Positions 26,587 to 35,367 of a stretch of DNA of 64,000 nt are shown here, one piece after another. The stretch lies in the NCBI GenBank assembly GCA_965220265.1, contig CBDCPM010000004.1:2852001-2916000 (forward strand), read 5' to 3'. A model generated the notes under the pieces. The model had not been told where the DNA came from, did not search any database, and saw nothing but the letters and a program-made list of their open reading frames with translations. The position numbers were made by a program, and so were the translations under genes. How positions within the stretch are numbered: the stretch's first letter is position 1; every line of letters starts with the position of its first letter. This DNA comes from Bin87 sp965220265 (GTDB lineage Bacteria > Chloroflexota > Dehalococcoidia > Lucifugimonadales > UBA3495).

Positions 26587-27957
26587 ATGAACATTACTGG
26601 CCTGATGTTAGCTAATATCCCGCCTATTTCTGAGAGGATAAAGGTAGAGTTCGACGATCGGGCAAACCTCTTCGTAGGACCAAACGCCTCGGGTAAAAGC
26701 ACCATTATGCGCTGGATGGCTTCCAACATAGGACGTGCGGTACCCCACAAATGGCTGCTCGAATACATCGAGGAAGGGAGCGAATCCAATTATTTGAGCG
26801 TTAGCGAAGATTGGCGAGAAGCGGAATACGGCAACCTATTACCCGTCATCCTTCCTCCGATTATTACGATCAACTGGCAACGGCCGCTGCTTCCTGAGTT
26901 ATCTGAAGAAGCGGCCGAGGACGAGCGTTCCATGAGCGCGATGGAGATCTTAGAACGCGATTTCAGCGGCACTAACCTAAAGCTGGCCGTGGAAACTCTG
27001 AGCGCGGAAGTCTGGGATATGGAACCGGACCGATCATCTCCGTATATATCCCTCAAGGGAAACAAGTCGGAAAACTACTATCGACATCCCGAACGCCATA
27101 ACCTGCTAAAAGTTCGAGATATCACTGATCGTTGTGTCCAAATGATTTGCGGCGAGCTAATCCGCGGGTCGAGTTCGCACAATTACGTTCCTGGTCCCGA
27201 CGTAAGAGGGTATCTTCAAGGGCCTCGGGGTGCCGAACCTCTCGAAGTTCATTTGAACATGGCCGTTGACACAAACGATATTCGTAATTTTGATCACCTG
27301 TCTCCATATGAACGGCCATCCGCGTCCGCATATTACCAAGATGCGGATTCTTTGCCGATTTATGCGGGCCATCTCAGCGCCGGCACACAAGGAACACTAC
27401 TGTGGGTACGATGGTTGGCACTCAAAATGGTCAACCACTATGGGTTCAGAACGGATTGGGAGGAGATGCCCGCCATCCTCCTCATCGACGAGATCGAAAA
27501 CCACCTGCACCCCACCTGGCAACGCCGTGTCATACCTGCCCTACTGGAGCACTTCCCCGGCCTGCAGATTTTTGCCACCACCCACTCGCCTTTCGTCGTC
27601 GCCGGCCTGAAAGCGGGTCAGGTCCACCTGCTCGACCGGGACGAAAACGGCGTCGTAACTGCCACCACCAATACCGAGGACATCGTTGGATGGACGGCGG
27701 ATGAGATTTTGCGAACGATGATGGGGGTCGCCGATCCAACCGACGACGAGACGGCGCGAAACGCTGCTGAATTGCGGCGACTACGGGATGCCGGCACACA
27801 GAATACCCCTGAAGAAGAGGAGCGCCGTCAAGAAGAAATGCAACGACTGCGCCGGTCGGTAAACCGCGATTTGCTGGCCGGCGGCCCCAGAGAAGCCCAA
27901 CGGGAGTTGTTCGAGCAGCAATTTGGCGAGGCGTTGGAGAAATACCTTCAATCGTAA
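26587..27957 (+). CDS. Septu-like AAA/ABC ATPase (PtuA-type)
   Basis: A 456-aa ATPase. ATG 26587 is preferred over TTG 26572 because GGAGG at 26575-26579 is correctly placed. Walker A GPNASGKST (31-39), a central alpha-helical region, a signature-like GHLSAGTQGTLLWVRW, Walker B ILLIDEIENHLHP (about 297-309), H-loop THSPFVV and a charged C-terminal helical tail. There is no TOPRIM domain, so it is not an OLD nuclease. Together with the HNH nuclease 20 nt downstream it matches the PtuA-PtuB arrangement of Septu anti-phage systems. The gene looks more AT-rich than its neighbours, suggesting transfer. Confidence 0.75.
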   Translation: MNITGLMLANIPPISERIKVEFDDRANLFVGPNASGKSTIMRWMASNIGRAVPHKWLLEYIEEGSESNYLSVSEDWREAEYGNLLPVILPPIITINWQRPLLPELSEEAAEDERSMSAMEILERDFSGTNLKLAVETLSAEVWDMEPDRSSPYISLKGNKSENYYRHPERHNLLKVRDITDRCVQMICGELIRGSSSHNYVPGPDVRGYLQGPRGAEPLEVHLNMAVDTNDIRNFDHLSPYERPSASAYYQDADSLPIYAGHLSAGTQGTLLWVRWLALKMVNHYGFRTDWEEMPAILLIDEIENHLHPTWQRRVIPALLEHFPGLQIFATTHSPFVVAGLKAGQVHLLDRDENGVVTATTNTEDIVGWTADEILRTMMGVADPTDDETARNAAELRRLRDAGTQNTPEEEERRQEEMQRLRRSVNRDLLAGGPREAQRELFEQQFGEALEKYLQS

Positions 27958-27977
27958 GAATTGAACCAAGACAACGG

Positions 27978-28766
27978 ATGATGATGCACGCGGTCCAGCG
28001 CTCCCCGGAACCGGCAATTTTCGCGATGCTGCGCGCAAGCGGCATCAATAGATATTCGCAACTGAACTCTGACCAGCGCCAGCAAATTCGAGCCGCGCTG
28101 AGGGGAGATTTCGGAGAGATTTGCGCCTATTGCGAAAAACAGTGCGATGAAAACTGGAGGACCAACGGCGTTCCCGAAGAAAATGGTCCCGAAAACGAGC
28201 ATTTTCGTCCTGATAAGGAATTTCCAGCCAGTTCGTTGGAGTGGCTCAATTTGGTGTATTCGTGCAAGAGATGCAACGATGTGAAGGGCAACTTCTGGCC
28301 GAGGCGAAACATTGGCACGCCAGACTACGATGGATTCGTTAATCCGAATGCGTTAGGTCAGCAGCCTGGAGATTGTGTCCAGCGTCTTCCGGCAGAGGAT
28401 CTTTTTGATTTTGCAGAGGATGTTGACAGAGGGTTGATCAAAGCAGCGGAAGACGACAGCATCCAGTATCTGGAAAGGGCAATGGCGGCAGTGACCATTG
28501 ATTATCTCGATTTGAATTCCGACTACGAAAACCCCAGTAGGCGTGGCACTGGCTTGCTGTTGCCGGAACAAAGGCAAGTTCGGGCCATCGCTCTACGCAA
28601 TCGGCTTCGGTCCGCTTGGGATACGGGCGACGTAGGTATGATGGCAGCAGAGTTGAATGCTGCTATACAACGGGACCAACCGTTTTCAAGCTACATGAGA
28701 GCATACATCAAACAGGTTCTAGATCATGAATATCCCGGGATTATTCGGCTGATTCAAGAGCAGTGA
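27978..28766 (+). CDS. HNH endonuclease of the Septu/retron type (PtuB-like)
   Basis: A 262-aa nuclease. The Zn-HNH core is complete: CAYC (about 53-56), then ENEHFRPDK with the HNH first His, then LNLVYSCKRCNDVKGN with the second CxxC and final N/K. This is the layout of PtuB and of the retron-associated HNH family. No reverse transcriptase or msr/msd is visible nearby, so a Septu-type pair with the upstream ATPase is the best reading. The expected action is DNA cleavage triggered by phage. Its 3' end overlaps 26 bp with the convergent larC. Confidence 0.75.
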   Translation: MMMHAVQRSPEPAIFAMLRASGINRYSQLNSDQRQQIRAALRGDFGEICAYCEKQCDENWRTNGVPEENGPENEHFRPDKEFPASSLEWLNLVYSCKRCNDVKGNFWPRRNIGTPDYDGFVNPNALGQQPGDCVQRLPAEDLFDFAEDVDRGLIKAAEDDSIQYLERAMAAVTIDYLDLNSDYENPSRRGTGLLLPEQRQVRAIALRNRLRSAWDTGDVGMMAAELNAAIQRDQPFSSYMRAYIKQVLDHEYPGIIRLIQEQ

Positions 28767-29967
28767 CGGATCGAGATATGCTTGCCCACGACAAGCCTTT
28801 AGCCGCAGCCACTTCCGCCACATCCTCGTACTCCGCCGCCGCGCTGACCACCTCGCCCCCCAGCCACTTCCGCTTCACCCGCATCGGCCCGTACTCCGTC
28901 TCCACCGTAACAATGTCCCGGTCGGCCACGTAGCGGCCCACCGGCCGCACGCGCACTCCCAGCGTCGGCGTGTCCCGCAGGAACACCTCCGCCAGCCGGC
29001 TTTCCAGCGCTGCCGGCCCCAGCGCCGAAAGCAGCACGCCCGGCCGGTTCTTCTTCATCTGTATCGGCGTGTGCCACACGTCCAGCGCGCCGGCCTCGAA
29101 CAGCCTTTCCATGGCAAAGCCCAGCTGCTCGCCGGTGGCGTTGTCCAGGTTGGTCTCCAGCAGCACCACGTTGTCCTGCCAGCGGGCTACGGGCGGTGTC
29201 GGCTCGCCGGACGGGTCGGCCCGCAGGTCAGCGCCGGCGGTTTCCCCCAGCCACAGACGCAACACGTTGGGAAAGGCCGCTGGGTCCTTGCCGCCAACAC
29301 CTACCCCAATGCGGTCAATGCTCATGGCCGGCTGGCGAAACTCTTCGGCCAGCGTGGTTATCAGGGCTGCTCCGGTGGGTGTGGTCAACTCCCCAACGCC
29401 GGAATGAAAAGCCCGCTCCGGCGCGACCGGCGCTCCAGACGCCGCAATAATTTCCAGCGTCGCCGGCGCCGGATTGCTGTAGCCGCCAGGTCTCCTCGGG
29501 CCACCCGGTTCGCCCAGCACCAGCGGCGCGGCCAATACGCGCTCTACGCCCAACTGTTCCAACCCGTGCACGACGCCCACCACGTCAACCAGTGTGTCGG
29601 CCGTGCCCAGCTCATGCAGGTGGATCTGGTCGGGATCGTCCCCATGTACACGGGCCTCGGCGACGAAGAGGGCGTTGAGGACGGCGGAGGCGTGTTCACG
29701 GGTTCGCCCTGACAGTGCGGTAGCTCCCGCCACGGCGTCCAGCATCTGTTGGGGCGAATAGCGCGGGGCGGCGGATACGTCAACCAGCGCGCAGGTGCCG
29801 CGAACCTCGCAGCGTGTCTCGGTGGCGGTCTCGACGTTCACGCCAGAGATCCCCAGCGCGTCGATAGCTTCCCTGACAGAATCCAACTGCAGCCCGGCAT
29901 CAAGAAGCGCGCCTAGCAACATGTCCCCGCTGGCGCCGCCGACCGATTGGATGAACGCGGTTTTCAT
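28741..29967 (-). CDS. larC: LarC, nickel insertion enzyme for the NPN cofactor
   Basis: A 408-aa LarC: inserts nickel into the pyridinium bis-thiocarboxylate to make the nickel-pincer nucleotide (NPN). Start ATG 29967 (MKTAFIQSVGGASGDM) matches the family; GGASGDM is at 10-16, followed by HLHELGTADTLVDVVG and the C-terminal metal-binding half (TNLDNATGEQLGFAMERL, KKNRPGVLLS). In lactobacilli larC is split by a programmed frameshift; here it is one continuous frame. The ATG overlaps the stop of larE (29964-29967), so the two are translationally coupled. larB and an NPN-dependent racemase are not in the window. Confidence 0.9.
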   Translation of the reverse strand: MKTAFIQSVGGASGDMLLGALLDAGLQLDSVREAIDALGISGVNVETATETRCEVRGTCALVDVSAAPRYSPQQMLDAVAGATALSGRTREHASAVLNALFVAEARVHGDDPDQIHLHELGTADTLVDVVGVVHGLEQLGVERVLAAPLVLGEPGGPRRPGGYSNPAPATLEIIAASGAPVAPERAFHSGVGELTTPTGAALITTLAEEFRQPAMSIDRIGVGVGGKDPAAFPNVLRLWLGETAGADLRADPSGEPTPPVARWQDNVVLLETNLDNATGEQLGFAMERLFEAGALDVWHTPIQMKKNRPGVLLSALGPAALESRLAEVFLRDTPTLGVRVRPVGRYVADRDIVTVETEYGPMRVKRKWLGGEVVSAAAEYEDVAEVAAAKGLSWASISRSVTALESAE

Positions 29968-30815
29968 CCCCGCGAGTTGGCCGCGCCCACGCGCAGCACG
30001 TCGTTCAGGCTGCCGGAGCGCAGGCCGTTCAGGTCCAGCGACACCCACAGGTAGCCCAGGGCTTTCAACTGGCGCGTGATCTCGTCGCGGTGGGCGAAAG
30101 CGAGTTCCATTTCGTCGGCGCCAACCTCAATGCGACACAGCTTGTCGTGGTGGCGCGCCCGCACTTCCCGGAGGCCAAGATCGCGCAGGATATCCTCGGC
30201 TGCCTCGATGCGCCGCAGTGACTCCACGGTCACCGGCGTGCCGTAGGGGATGCGCGATGACAGGCAGGGTTGCGCCGGCTTGTCCCACAGCGGGACGCCC
30301 AGCCAGAGGGCGGCGGCGCGCACCTGCGTTTTGTCCATCTCCGCCTCTACCATGGGACTGCGGATGTTGTGCTCGGCGGCCGCGGTCATGCCGGGACGGT
30401 AGTCGCCTAGGTCGTCGGTGTTGGCGCCATTGGCGATCCATTGGTAGCCTTCGGCAGACGCCAACGCCACCAGTTGGTCATACAACTCGGTCTTGCAGAA
30501 ATAGCATCGCTGCGGCGAGTTGGCCACGTAGCCTTCCCGCTGCAACTCCTCGGTATGAATGACCCGGTGGTTGAGCCCGAACTCCCTGGCCACGCTCTCC
30601 GCGTCAGCCAGGTCGCGGGCCGCCAGGGCCGGAGATATGGCGGTCACGGCCAGGGCGCGCTGCCCTAAAGCTCGGTGCGCCGCCACCGCCAGCAACGCGC
30701 TGTCCACCCCGCCCGAGTAGGCTACAATCACCGACTGCATCTCCCTCAGCATCGATTCCAGCCGGGGCAGGCAATCGGGAGGCGCATCGATGCGCTGATG
30801 ATCAAATTTTGACAT
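29964..30815 (-). CDS. larE: LarE, sulfur transferase for the NPN cofactor
   Basis: A 283-aa LarE: adenylates the pyridine dicarboxylate mononucleotide and adds sulfur. PP-loop SGGVDS at 34-39. Three conserved Cys are visible, C104 and C107 in RCYFCK and C184 in PCLSSRIPYG. The single-Cys LarE of L. plantarum sacrifices its one Cys, whereas three-Cys LarE are known to use a [4Fe-4S] cluster; this protein has the latter pattern. ATG 30815 is chosen; ATG 30830 is also possible. First gene of the larE-larC pair. Confidence 0.88.
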   Translation of the reverse strand: MSKFDHQRIDAPPDCLPRLESMLREMQSVIVAYSGGVDSALLAVAAHRALGQRALAVTAISPALAARDLADAESVAREFGLNHRVIHTEELQREGYVANSPQRCYFCKTELYDQLVALASAEGYQWIANGANTDDLGDYRPGMTAAAEHNIRSPMVEAEMDKTQVRAAALWLGVPLWDKPAQPCLSSRIPYGTPVTVESLRRIEAAEDILRDLGLREVRARHHDKLCRIEVGADEMELAFAHRDEITRQLKALGYLWVSLDLNGLRSGSLNDVLRVGAANSRG

Positions 30816-30891
30816 AATCCTGTCGGCCATTCCCATCCAGTCTGGGAACATTCTACTACAACGGATTTTGCACACTGCCGGGGGACGCACG

Positions 30892-31254
30892 ATGACGGTA
30901 CAGAGTATCAGCGCGATCACGCTGGCAGTCCGCGACATGGCGCGAGCGGTGGCCTTCTACCACGACGGAGCGGGAATACCCATCCTGTACGGCGGCCCGG
31001 ACGCCGGATTCACGTCACTGGAGGTGGGCGGCAGCTACCTGAACCTGATCCTCTCCGCCGATGCCGATGTGCGCTGGTGGGGTCGCTGCATCCTGTACGT
31101 CGACGACGTGGACGCACATCACCAGCGAATGGTCGAGGCCGGCTATGCTCCTGACGACGAACCGTCCGACGCTCCCTGGCGAGAGCGCTACTACCACATC
31201 ACCGACCCCGACGGCCACGAGATCAGCTTCGCCAAACCGCTGGCTCAGGGATAA
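30892..31254 (+). CDS. VOC (glyoxalase/dioxygenase fold) protein
   Basis: A 120-aa single VOC domain of two beta-alpha-beta-beta-beta modules: ISAITLAVRDMARAVAFYHDG, then LEVGGSYLNLILS, and RCILYVDDVDAHHQRMVEAG, ending in YYHITDPDGHEISFA. The DPDGHEISF motif supplies the usual Glu metal ligand; the first-module His is replaced by Leu (ITLAVRD), so metal binding may be altered. Start ATG 30892 is preceded by GGGGAC. Divergent from larE. Confidence 0.85.
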   Translation: MTVQSISAITLAVRDMARAVAFYHDGAGIPILYGGPDAGFTSLEVGGSYLNLILSADADVRWWGRCILYVDDVDAHHQRMVEAGYAPDDEPSDAPWRERYYHITDPDGHEISFAKPLAQG

Positions 31255-31258
31255 CGCG

Positions 31259-31765
31259 CTACAGATCCAGGGCGTACAGATAGAGGGTCAGGCTGGTGTG
31301 CGGGAAGGCGTGGTCTTCCAGCTCGTGGTAACCACGACGCTGAAGGAACACGATGGCAGCCGCCATGTGGTTGGCGGCCCAGACGATGGTACGCGAATAT
31401 GCCGCGTCGCGACAGAACTCTTCCGCATGGTTCATTAGCTGGGAAGCGACGCCCCGCCGGCGCGCGGACCGGTCCACCACCAGCCGTCGTATCTCCGCCT
31501 CTTCCTCATCCCGACGGTACGCGCCGACGCAACCAACTGCCTGCCCTTCAAGTTCGGCGATCCAGAAGTTGCTTCCCGGACGTTGCAGATAGCTCTGCTC
31601 AATGTGGGCCAGATCATGTGTAAGGGCACTGTCGAGATATTCGTGAAACCCCTCCCGGTCGGCCTCGTTGTGCAGATAACTCTCCGTAAAGTCGTCCTGG
31701 GCGTGAAGGAACAGGTTGCGCACCGCCTCGGCGTCTTCGGCGCGGAATTGGCGAATGGTGATCAT
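31259..31765 (-). CDS. GNAT-family N-acetyltransferase
   Basis: A 168-aa acetyltransferase. The open frame extends further 5', but ATG 31765 (MITIRQFRAEDAEAVRNLF) is the family start. Motif A for acetyl-CoA is RRLVVDRSARRRGVASQLM (R-x-x-G-V/I-A), preceded by the AVGCVGAYR strand; the last strand reads GYHELEDHAFPHTSLTLYLY. The acceptor substrate is unknown. It sits 5 nt after the stop of ychF on the same strand. Confidence 0.85.
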   Translation of the reverse strand: MITIRQFRAEDAEAVRNLFLHAQDDFTESYLHNEADREGFHEYLDSALTHDLAHIEQSYLQRPGSNFWIAELEGQAVGCVGAYRRDEEEAEIRRLVVDRSARRRGVASQLMNHAEEFCRDAAYSRTIVWAANHMAAAIVFLQRRGYHELEDHAFPHTSLTLYLYALDL

Positions 31766-31770
31766 CGCCC

Positions 31771-32862
31771 CTACGTATTGACCAGGAAGTTGATGATATC
31801 CCCGTCCTTTACCGGATAGGTTTTGCCCTCCGAGCGCAGCAGACCTTCCTTGCGCCCTTGGACCATGCTTCCGCAGGCGCGGTAATCGTCGTAGGCGATG
31901 ACCTCCGCTCGTATGAACCCCCGGGTGAAATCCGTATGGATGACCCCGGCGGCGCTCACGGCGGGCATGCCTCCCGGCACGCTCCAAGCTCGGACCTCGT
32001 CTTCTCCCACGGTCAGGAATGACACCAGGCCGAGGGTGCCGTAGCTGGCGCGGATCACCTGGGTGGTCGCGGACTCGCCCAGGCCGAGGTCGGCTCGGAA
32101 CTCTTCCGCTTCCTCCACGTCCATCATGCACAGGTCGGCCTCGATGCGAGCACTGATGCTGACCTCGCCGACCCCTTCAGTGAGGTTGCCGTCGATGTTC
32201 AGGTCAGCGATGGATAAATCGTCCGCACCTTCATCGGTGTTGAACACGGCAATCACCTGTTTGTCGGTCAGCAGTTGGTAGTTGACCAGCGCCGCGCGTT
32301 CCGAATCGGTGAAGGACTGCAGGCGGACCGGTACGCCGTTCTCCAGACCGGCGCGGGCCTTCTCCACGGTTTCCTTGTGGCGTATCACCATCGGGCGCTC
32401 GGCCGGCTTGGTCTTGTTCACCTGGTCACCCAGGCGTGTCGACGCCCTCTCCAGCACTTCCAGATCGGCGAAGGACAACTCGCCGAGCATCGCTTCCAGG
32501 TCTCTGGCGGGGTCCACCGAGCCGGTGGGATGCACTACAACATCGTTCTGGAAGGCTCGAACGACGATCAAAAACGCGGTGGCGGACTGGAGAATGTTGC
32601 GGTAACGGCCGCTGATCCCCTGGGAGCGCGCCATCCCTTCCGGGCCGGGCAGGTCCGTGTAGCGTATCTCGGCCGGGACGGTTTTGCGCGGACGGTAGAT
32701 GGAGGTAAGGTAGTCCAGACGCGGGTCCGGAACCTTAACCGCCCCAAGATGCATCTCGGTGGGGCTGCCCGACGCTCCGCTGGCGTCAGACTTGCCCAGG
32801 GTGAGCGCGTTGAAGAGGTTGGTTTTGCCCGATTGAGGAAGGCCTATGATTACGATGTCCAT
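31771..32862 (-). CDS. ychF: YchF/OLA1-type ribosome-associated ATPase
   Basis: A 363-aa Obg-related P-loop protein: G1 loop GLPQSGKT (7-14), G3 DLPGPEG and, instead of NKxD, the NTDE variant in IAVFNTDEGA that makes YchF prefer ATP. A coiled-coil insertion (about 130-200) and C-terminal TGS-like domain ending DGDIINFLVNT complete the family. YchF binds ribosomes and affects stress responses. A housekeeping gene; the GNAT immediately downstream may be co-transcribed. Confidence 0.9.
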   Translation of the reverse strand: MDIVIIGLPQSGKTNLFNALTLGKSDASGASGSPTEMHLGAVKVPDPRLDYLTSIYRPRKTVPAEIRYTDLPGPEGMARSQGISGRYRNILQSATAFLIVVRAFQNDVVVHPTGSVDPARDLEAMLGELSFADLEVLERASTRLGDQVNKTKPAERPMVIRHKETVEKARAGLENGVPVRLQSFTDSERAALVNYQLLTDKQVIAVFNTDEGADDLSIADLNIDGNLTEGVGEVSISARIEADLCMMDVEEAEEFRADLGLGESATTQVIRASYGTLGLVSFLTVGEDEVRAWSVPGGMPAVSAAGVIHTDFTRGFIRAEVIAYDDYRACGSMVQGRKEGLLRSEGKTYPVKDGDIINFLVNT

Positions 32863-32972
32863 ACTTAACAGTGTTCACGTGGTGAATTTGCGTTGGTCGG
32901 TTTGCGAAATAGATGCCCTGGGTCGGTACGGACTGGCGGGCATCGGTTTCAGGTGGTCTTGGGCTGGCGTTG

Positions 32973-33182
32973 CTAGTCGGGATCGGCGTCACCCATCAGC
33001 AATTTCATGACTTCGGGGGTCAACGTGATGTGGATCGAGCCGTCTTCCCGCTCGCCGAGTTGGCGGAGGGCATCGACGATGCGTTGCCGTTCTTCCTGCC
33101 GGCCCTCCTGCCGGCCTTCCTTCCGGCCCTGTTCCCTGAGACGTTTGATTTCAGACGGTATCAGCAACACCATACGACCCAA
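32973..33182 (-). pseudogene. C-terminal fragment duplicate of the gene at 33215-33643
   Basis: This 69-aa frame repeats the C-terminal part of the neighbouring gene (IPSEIKRLREQGRKEGRQEG, then QRIVDALRQLGEREDG) but lacks the membrane part and any start codon other than TTG. It has two fewer GRQE units. Best read as the leftover of a 3' segmental duplication. Confidence 0.6.
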
Positions 33183-33457
33183 TACCTCTAGCGAAGGATC
33201 AACTTTTCGGATTGTTAAGAGGAGGGGCCGGCGTCGCTCAAAAGCAACGCGATTACTTCCGGAGTTAGCGTGATGTGGATCGAGCCGTCTTCCCGCTCGC
33301 CGAGTTGGCGGAGGGCATCGACGATGCGTTGCCGTTCTTCCTGCCGGCCCTCCTGCCGGCCCTCCTGCCGGCCTTCCTGTCGGCCTTCCTTCCTGCCCTG
33401 TTCCCTGAGACGTTTGATTTCAGACGGTATCAGCAACACCATACGACCCAATACCTC
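33024..33457. repeat. direct repeat pair with variable 12-bp GRQE-coding units
   Basis: About 33024-33188 and 33269-33457 are near-identical copies (roughly 165 and 189 bp), differing mainly by two extra 12-bp CTCCTGCCGGCC-type units in the second copy, and by a few substitutions at the ends. The tandem 12-mers code for the GRQE coiled-coil repeat on the minus strand. Confidence 0.8.
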
Positions 33458-33643
33458 CAGGATGATCGCCACCAGCAGCGCCAAGCCCGCCGCCAGAGCA
33501 AAGATCCCTACAAGCGCAAATAGCTCATCCTTACCCTGTTCTTGCAGAGGGTGATACCTCGACAGGCCAATCCCCACTCCGGCAACGTATACCAGATAGT
33601 ATACGACCCAATAGCGTTCGGCGATGCTTTTGAGAGGATCCAC
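33215..33643 (-). CDS. small membrane protein with GRQE coiled-coil tail
   Basis: A 142-aa protein from GTG 33643; the longer frame upstream overlaps the thiolase-like gene antisense and is rejected. Two hydrophobic helices (about 10-27, YWVVYYLVYVAGVGIGL, and 41-62, LFALVGIFALAAGLALLVAIIL) precede a strongly charged tail of repeated GRQE units, predicted coiled coil, then a C-terminal HITLTPEVIALLLSDAG. The HITLTPE ending resembles the tails of Uma2/DUF-type accessory proteins but no function is known. Start is uncertain, as no clear ribosome site is seen. Confidence 0.55.
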   Translation of the reverse strand: MDPLKSIAERYWVVYYLVYVAGVGIGLSRYHPLQEQGKDELFALVGIFALAAGLALLVAIILEVLGRMVLLIPSEIKRLREQGRKEGRQEGRQEGRQEGRQEERQRIVDALRQLGEREDGSIHITLTPEVIALLLSDAGPSS

Positions 33644-33677
33644 CCGGCTGGCTTCGGGGGCGTCCCTATGGTTCTTT

Positions 33678-34853
33678 CTAGCCGGTGGCCAGCACCACGG
33701 TCCCGGTTGAGGACAGGGACCCGCCGGTTCCGTTGACGATGCTAGTCGCGGCGGACTGATCCGACGAGCCCTTGCGATGCACCTGCCGGTCGCCGCACTC
33801 ACCGCGGAGCTGCCGGACGGCTTCCACCAGGAGGAAGCTGCCGTACATGCCCGGGTGGGAATAGGAAAGACCGCCACCGTTGGTGTTGAGGGCGAAGTCG
33901 CCGCCGGGAGCAATTCGCTGGTTGGCGACAAAGTCGGGGCCCTCACCCGGCCCGCAGAAACCCAGGCCCTCGATGGTCACCAACGTGGTGTAGGTGAAGG
34001 AGTCATAGATCATGGTGAGGTCGATGTCGTCGTGGGTCAGGCCGGCCCGATCCAGCGACAGCGGCCCGGTCTCCCGGGACCAGGTGGAGGTGTGGTTGGG
34101 CATGAAACTGATCAGGTTGTGATCATGCCCTTCGGCCGCACCCAGAACCCACACCGGCTCCTTCTTGCAGTTGGCCGCCTTCTCGGCGGTGGTCACAATT
34201 ATCGCCGCGCCCGAGTCGGTGACCAGGCAGCAATCGAAGAGATGGAACGGCCACGCCACCCAGCGGGAGTTGTGGTAGTCGTCAAAGGACATCGGAGAGT
34301 CGTGCATGTAGGCCATCGGGTTCAGGTTGGCCCACTTGCGGGTGGAGACAGCGATCTCTGCGAGAGCCTGGCGGGTGCGGTCCTCGCCGTACTCGTGCAT
34401 GTAGCGCGTGCAGGCCATGGCGTAGTTGATGGGCTGGCCGATCATGCCGTAGGGGATCTCGTATTGCGCCACGGGAAGGTTGCGGTCCGCCGGAACGGGA
34501 ACCCGCGTCGAGCGACCGGCCTGGCCGTGGGTGATCAGCACCGTGTCACAGTAGCCGGCGCGGATTGCGGCAGCCGCGTGGGCGACGTGAATGACAAAGG
34601 AGGAACCACCGACCGACGTGTTGTCTGTGAAGGACGGCTGCACGCCAAAGTACTCGGCGGTGGCCAGGGTGCTGAAGCCTGCGGTCATCAGGCCGTTGAC
34701 GTCGGACATGGAGAGGCCGGCGTCGGCCAATGCGTTGTGGGCCGCTTCCGCATGGTGTTGGAGAGAAGACTTGTTGGGAACGTTGCCCATCTCGTCAGAT
34801 TCGGCGACGCCGACGATGGCAATGTCGCGTTCACGTTGTGCGGTGCTGGCCAT
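33678..34853 (-). CDS. thiolase-like protein (SCP-x type) without the Cys nucleophile
   Basis: A 391-aa thiolase-fold protein. ATG 34853 has GGAGGG upstream. N-terminal DIAIVGVAESDEMGN and ADAGLSMSDVNGLM are typical of the lipid-transfer/thiolase group. The segment that normally holds the catalytic Cys reads TSVGGSSFVIHV (80-91), so the Cys is absent; the C-terminal GGGLSYSHPGMYG keeps the His. Such Cys-less members include the steroid side-chain aldolase Ltp2, which works with a DUF35 partner; no DUF35 gene is adjacent. An acyl-CoA retro-aldolase or non-catalytic role is more likely than thiolysis. Confidence 0.82.
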   Translation of the reverse strand: MASTAQRERDIAIVGVAESDEMGNVPNKSSLQHHAEAAHNALADAGLSMSDVNGLMTAGFSTLATAEYFGVQPSFTDNTSVGGSSFVIHVAHAAAAIRAGYCDTVLITHGQAGRSTRVPVPADRNLPVAQYEIPYGMIGQPINYAMACTRYMHEYGEDRTRQALAEIAVSTRKWANLNPMAYMHDSPMSFDDYHNSRWVAWPFHLFDCCLVTDSGAAIIVTTAEKAANCKKEPVWVLGAAEGHDHNLISFMPNHTSTWSRETGPLSLDRAGLTHDDIDLTMIYDSFTYTTLVTIEGLGFCGPGEGPDFVANQRIAPGGDFALNTNGGGLSYSHPGMYGSFLLVEAVRQLRGECGDRQVHRKGSSDQSAATSIVNGTGGSLSSTGTVVLATG

Positions 34854-34900
34854 AGAGCTACCCTCCAGTGACTGGCTTTGGCAAATTTGAGGCCAAACGA

Positions 34901-35367
34901 TGGTACAACATTCGTTACGGGCGGACAATCGGCGGCGACGTATGCCACGCCTTGCCTCGCACTAACTATCAGAGCAACCGGAGGATACCGGTATGAGTGA
35001 ACCCAAAGCGCCACAGAATGCGGCGGTTACAGCTATCGGGGGGTTCATGGCGGCGCTGAACGCCCGGGATGACGCCGCGCTCTACGATCTCCTACACCTG
35101 CCCCACGTGCGCATCTCCGGCGACGGCGTGGCCATCTGGCACGATCGAAGCGAGCTGGAGGCAACCTATTTGCGCGACTTCTACGCCCGGGCAGGGCCGG
35201 ACTGGCATCACACCACGCTGGATTCCACCGAGGTAATCCACAGTTCCGAGCGCAAAGTCCACGTGCTGATACAGTTCACCCGGTGGGATGGATCCCATAC
35301 AGCCATCGCCACGTACCGCTCGTTGTGGATTATGACGCTGGTTGAAGGTCGTTGGGGCGCACAGGCG
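34901..35367 (+). repeat. direct repeat, copy 1 (NTF2-like gene and its leader)
   Basis: From GGTACAACATTCGTTACGGG to about GGGGCGCACAGGC this stretch is nearly identical to 36807-37267, including about 90 bp of leader. The copies diverge after the 3' end of the coding region, marking the junctions of the islet between them. Confidence 0.85.
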
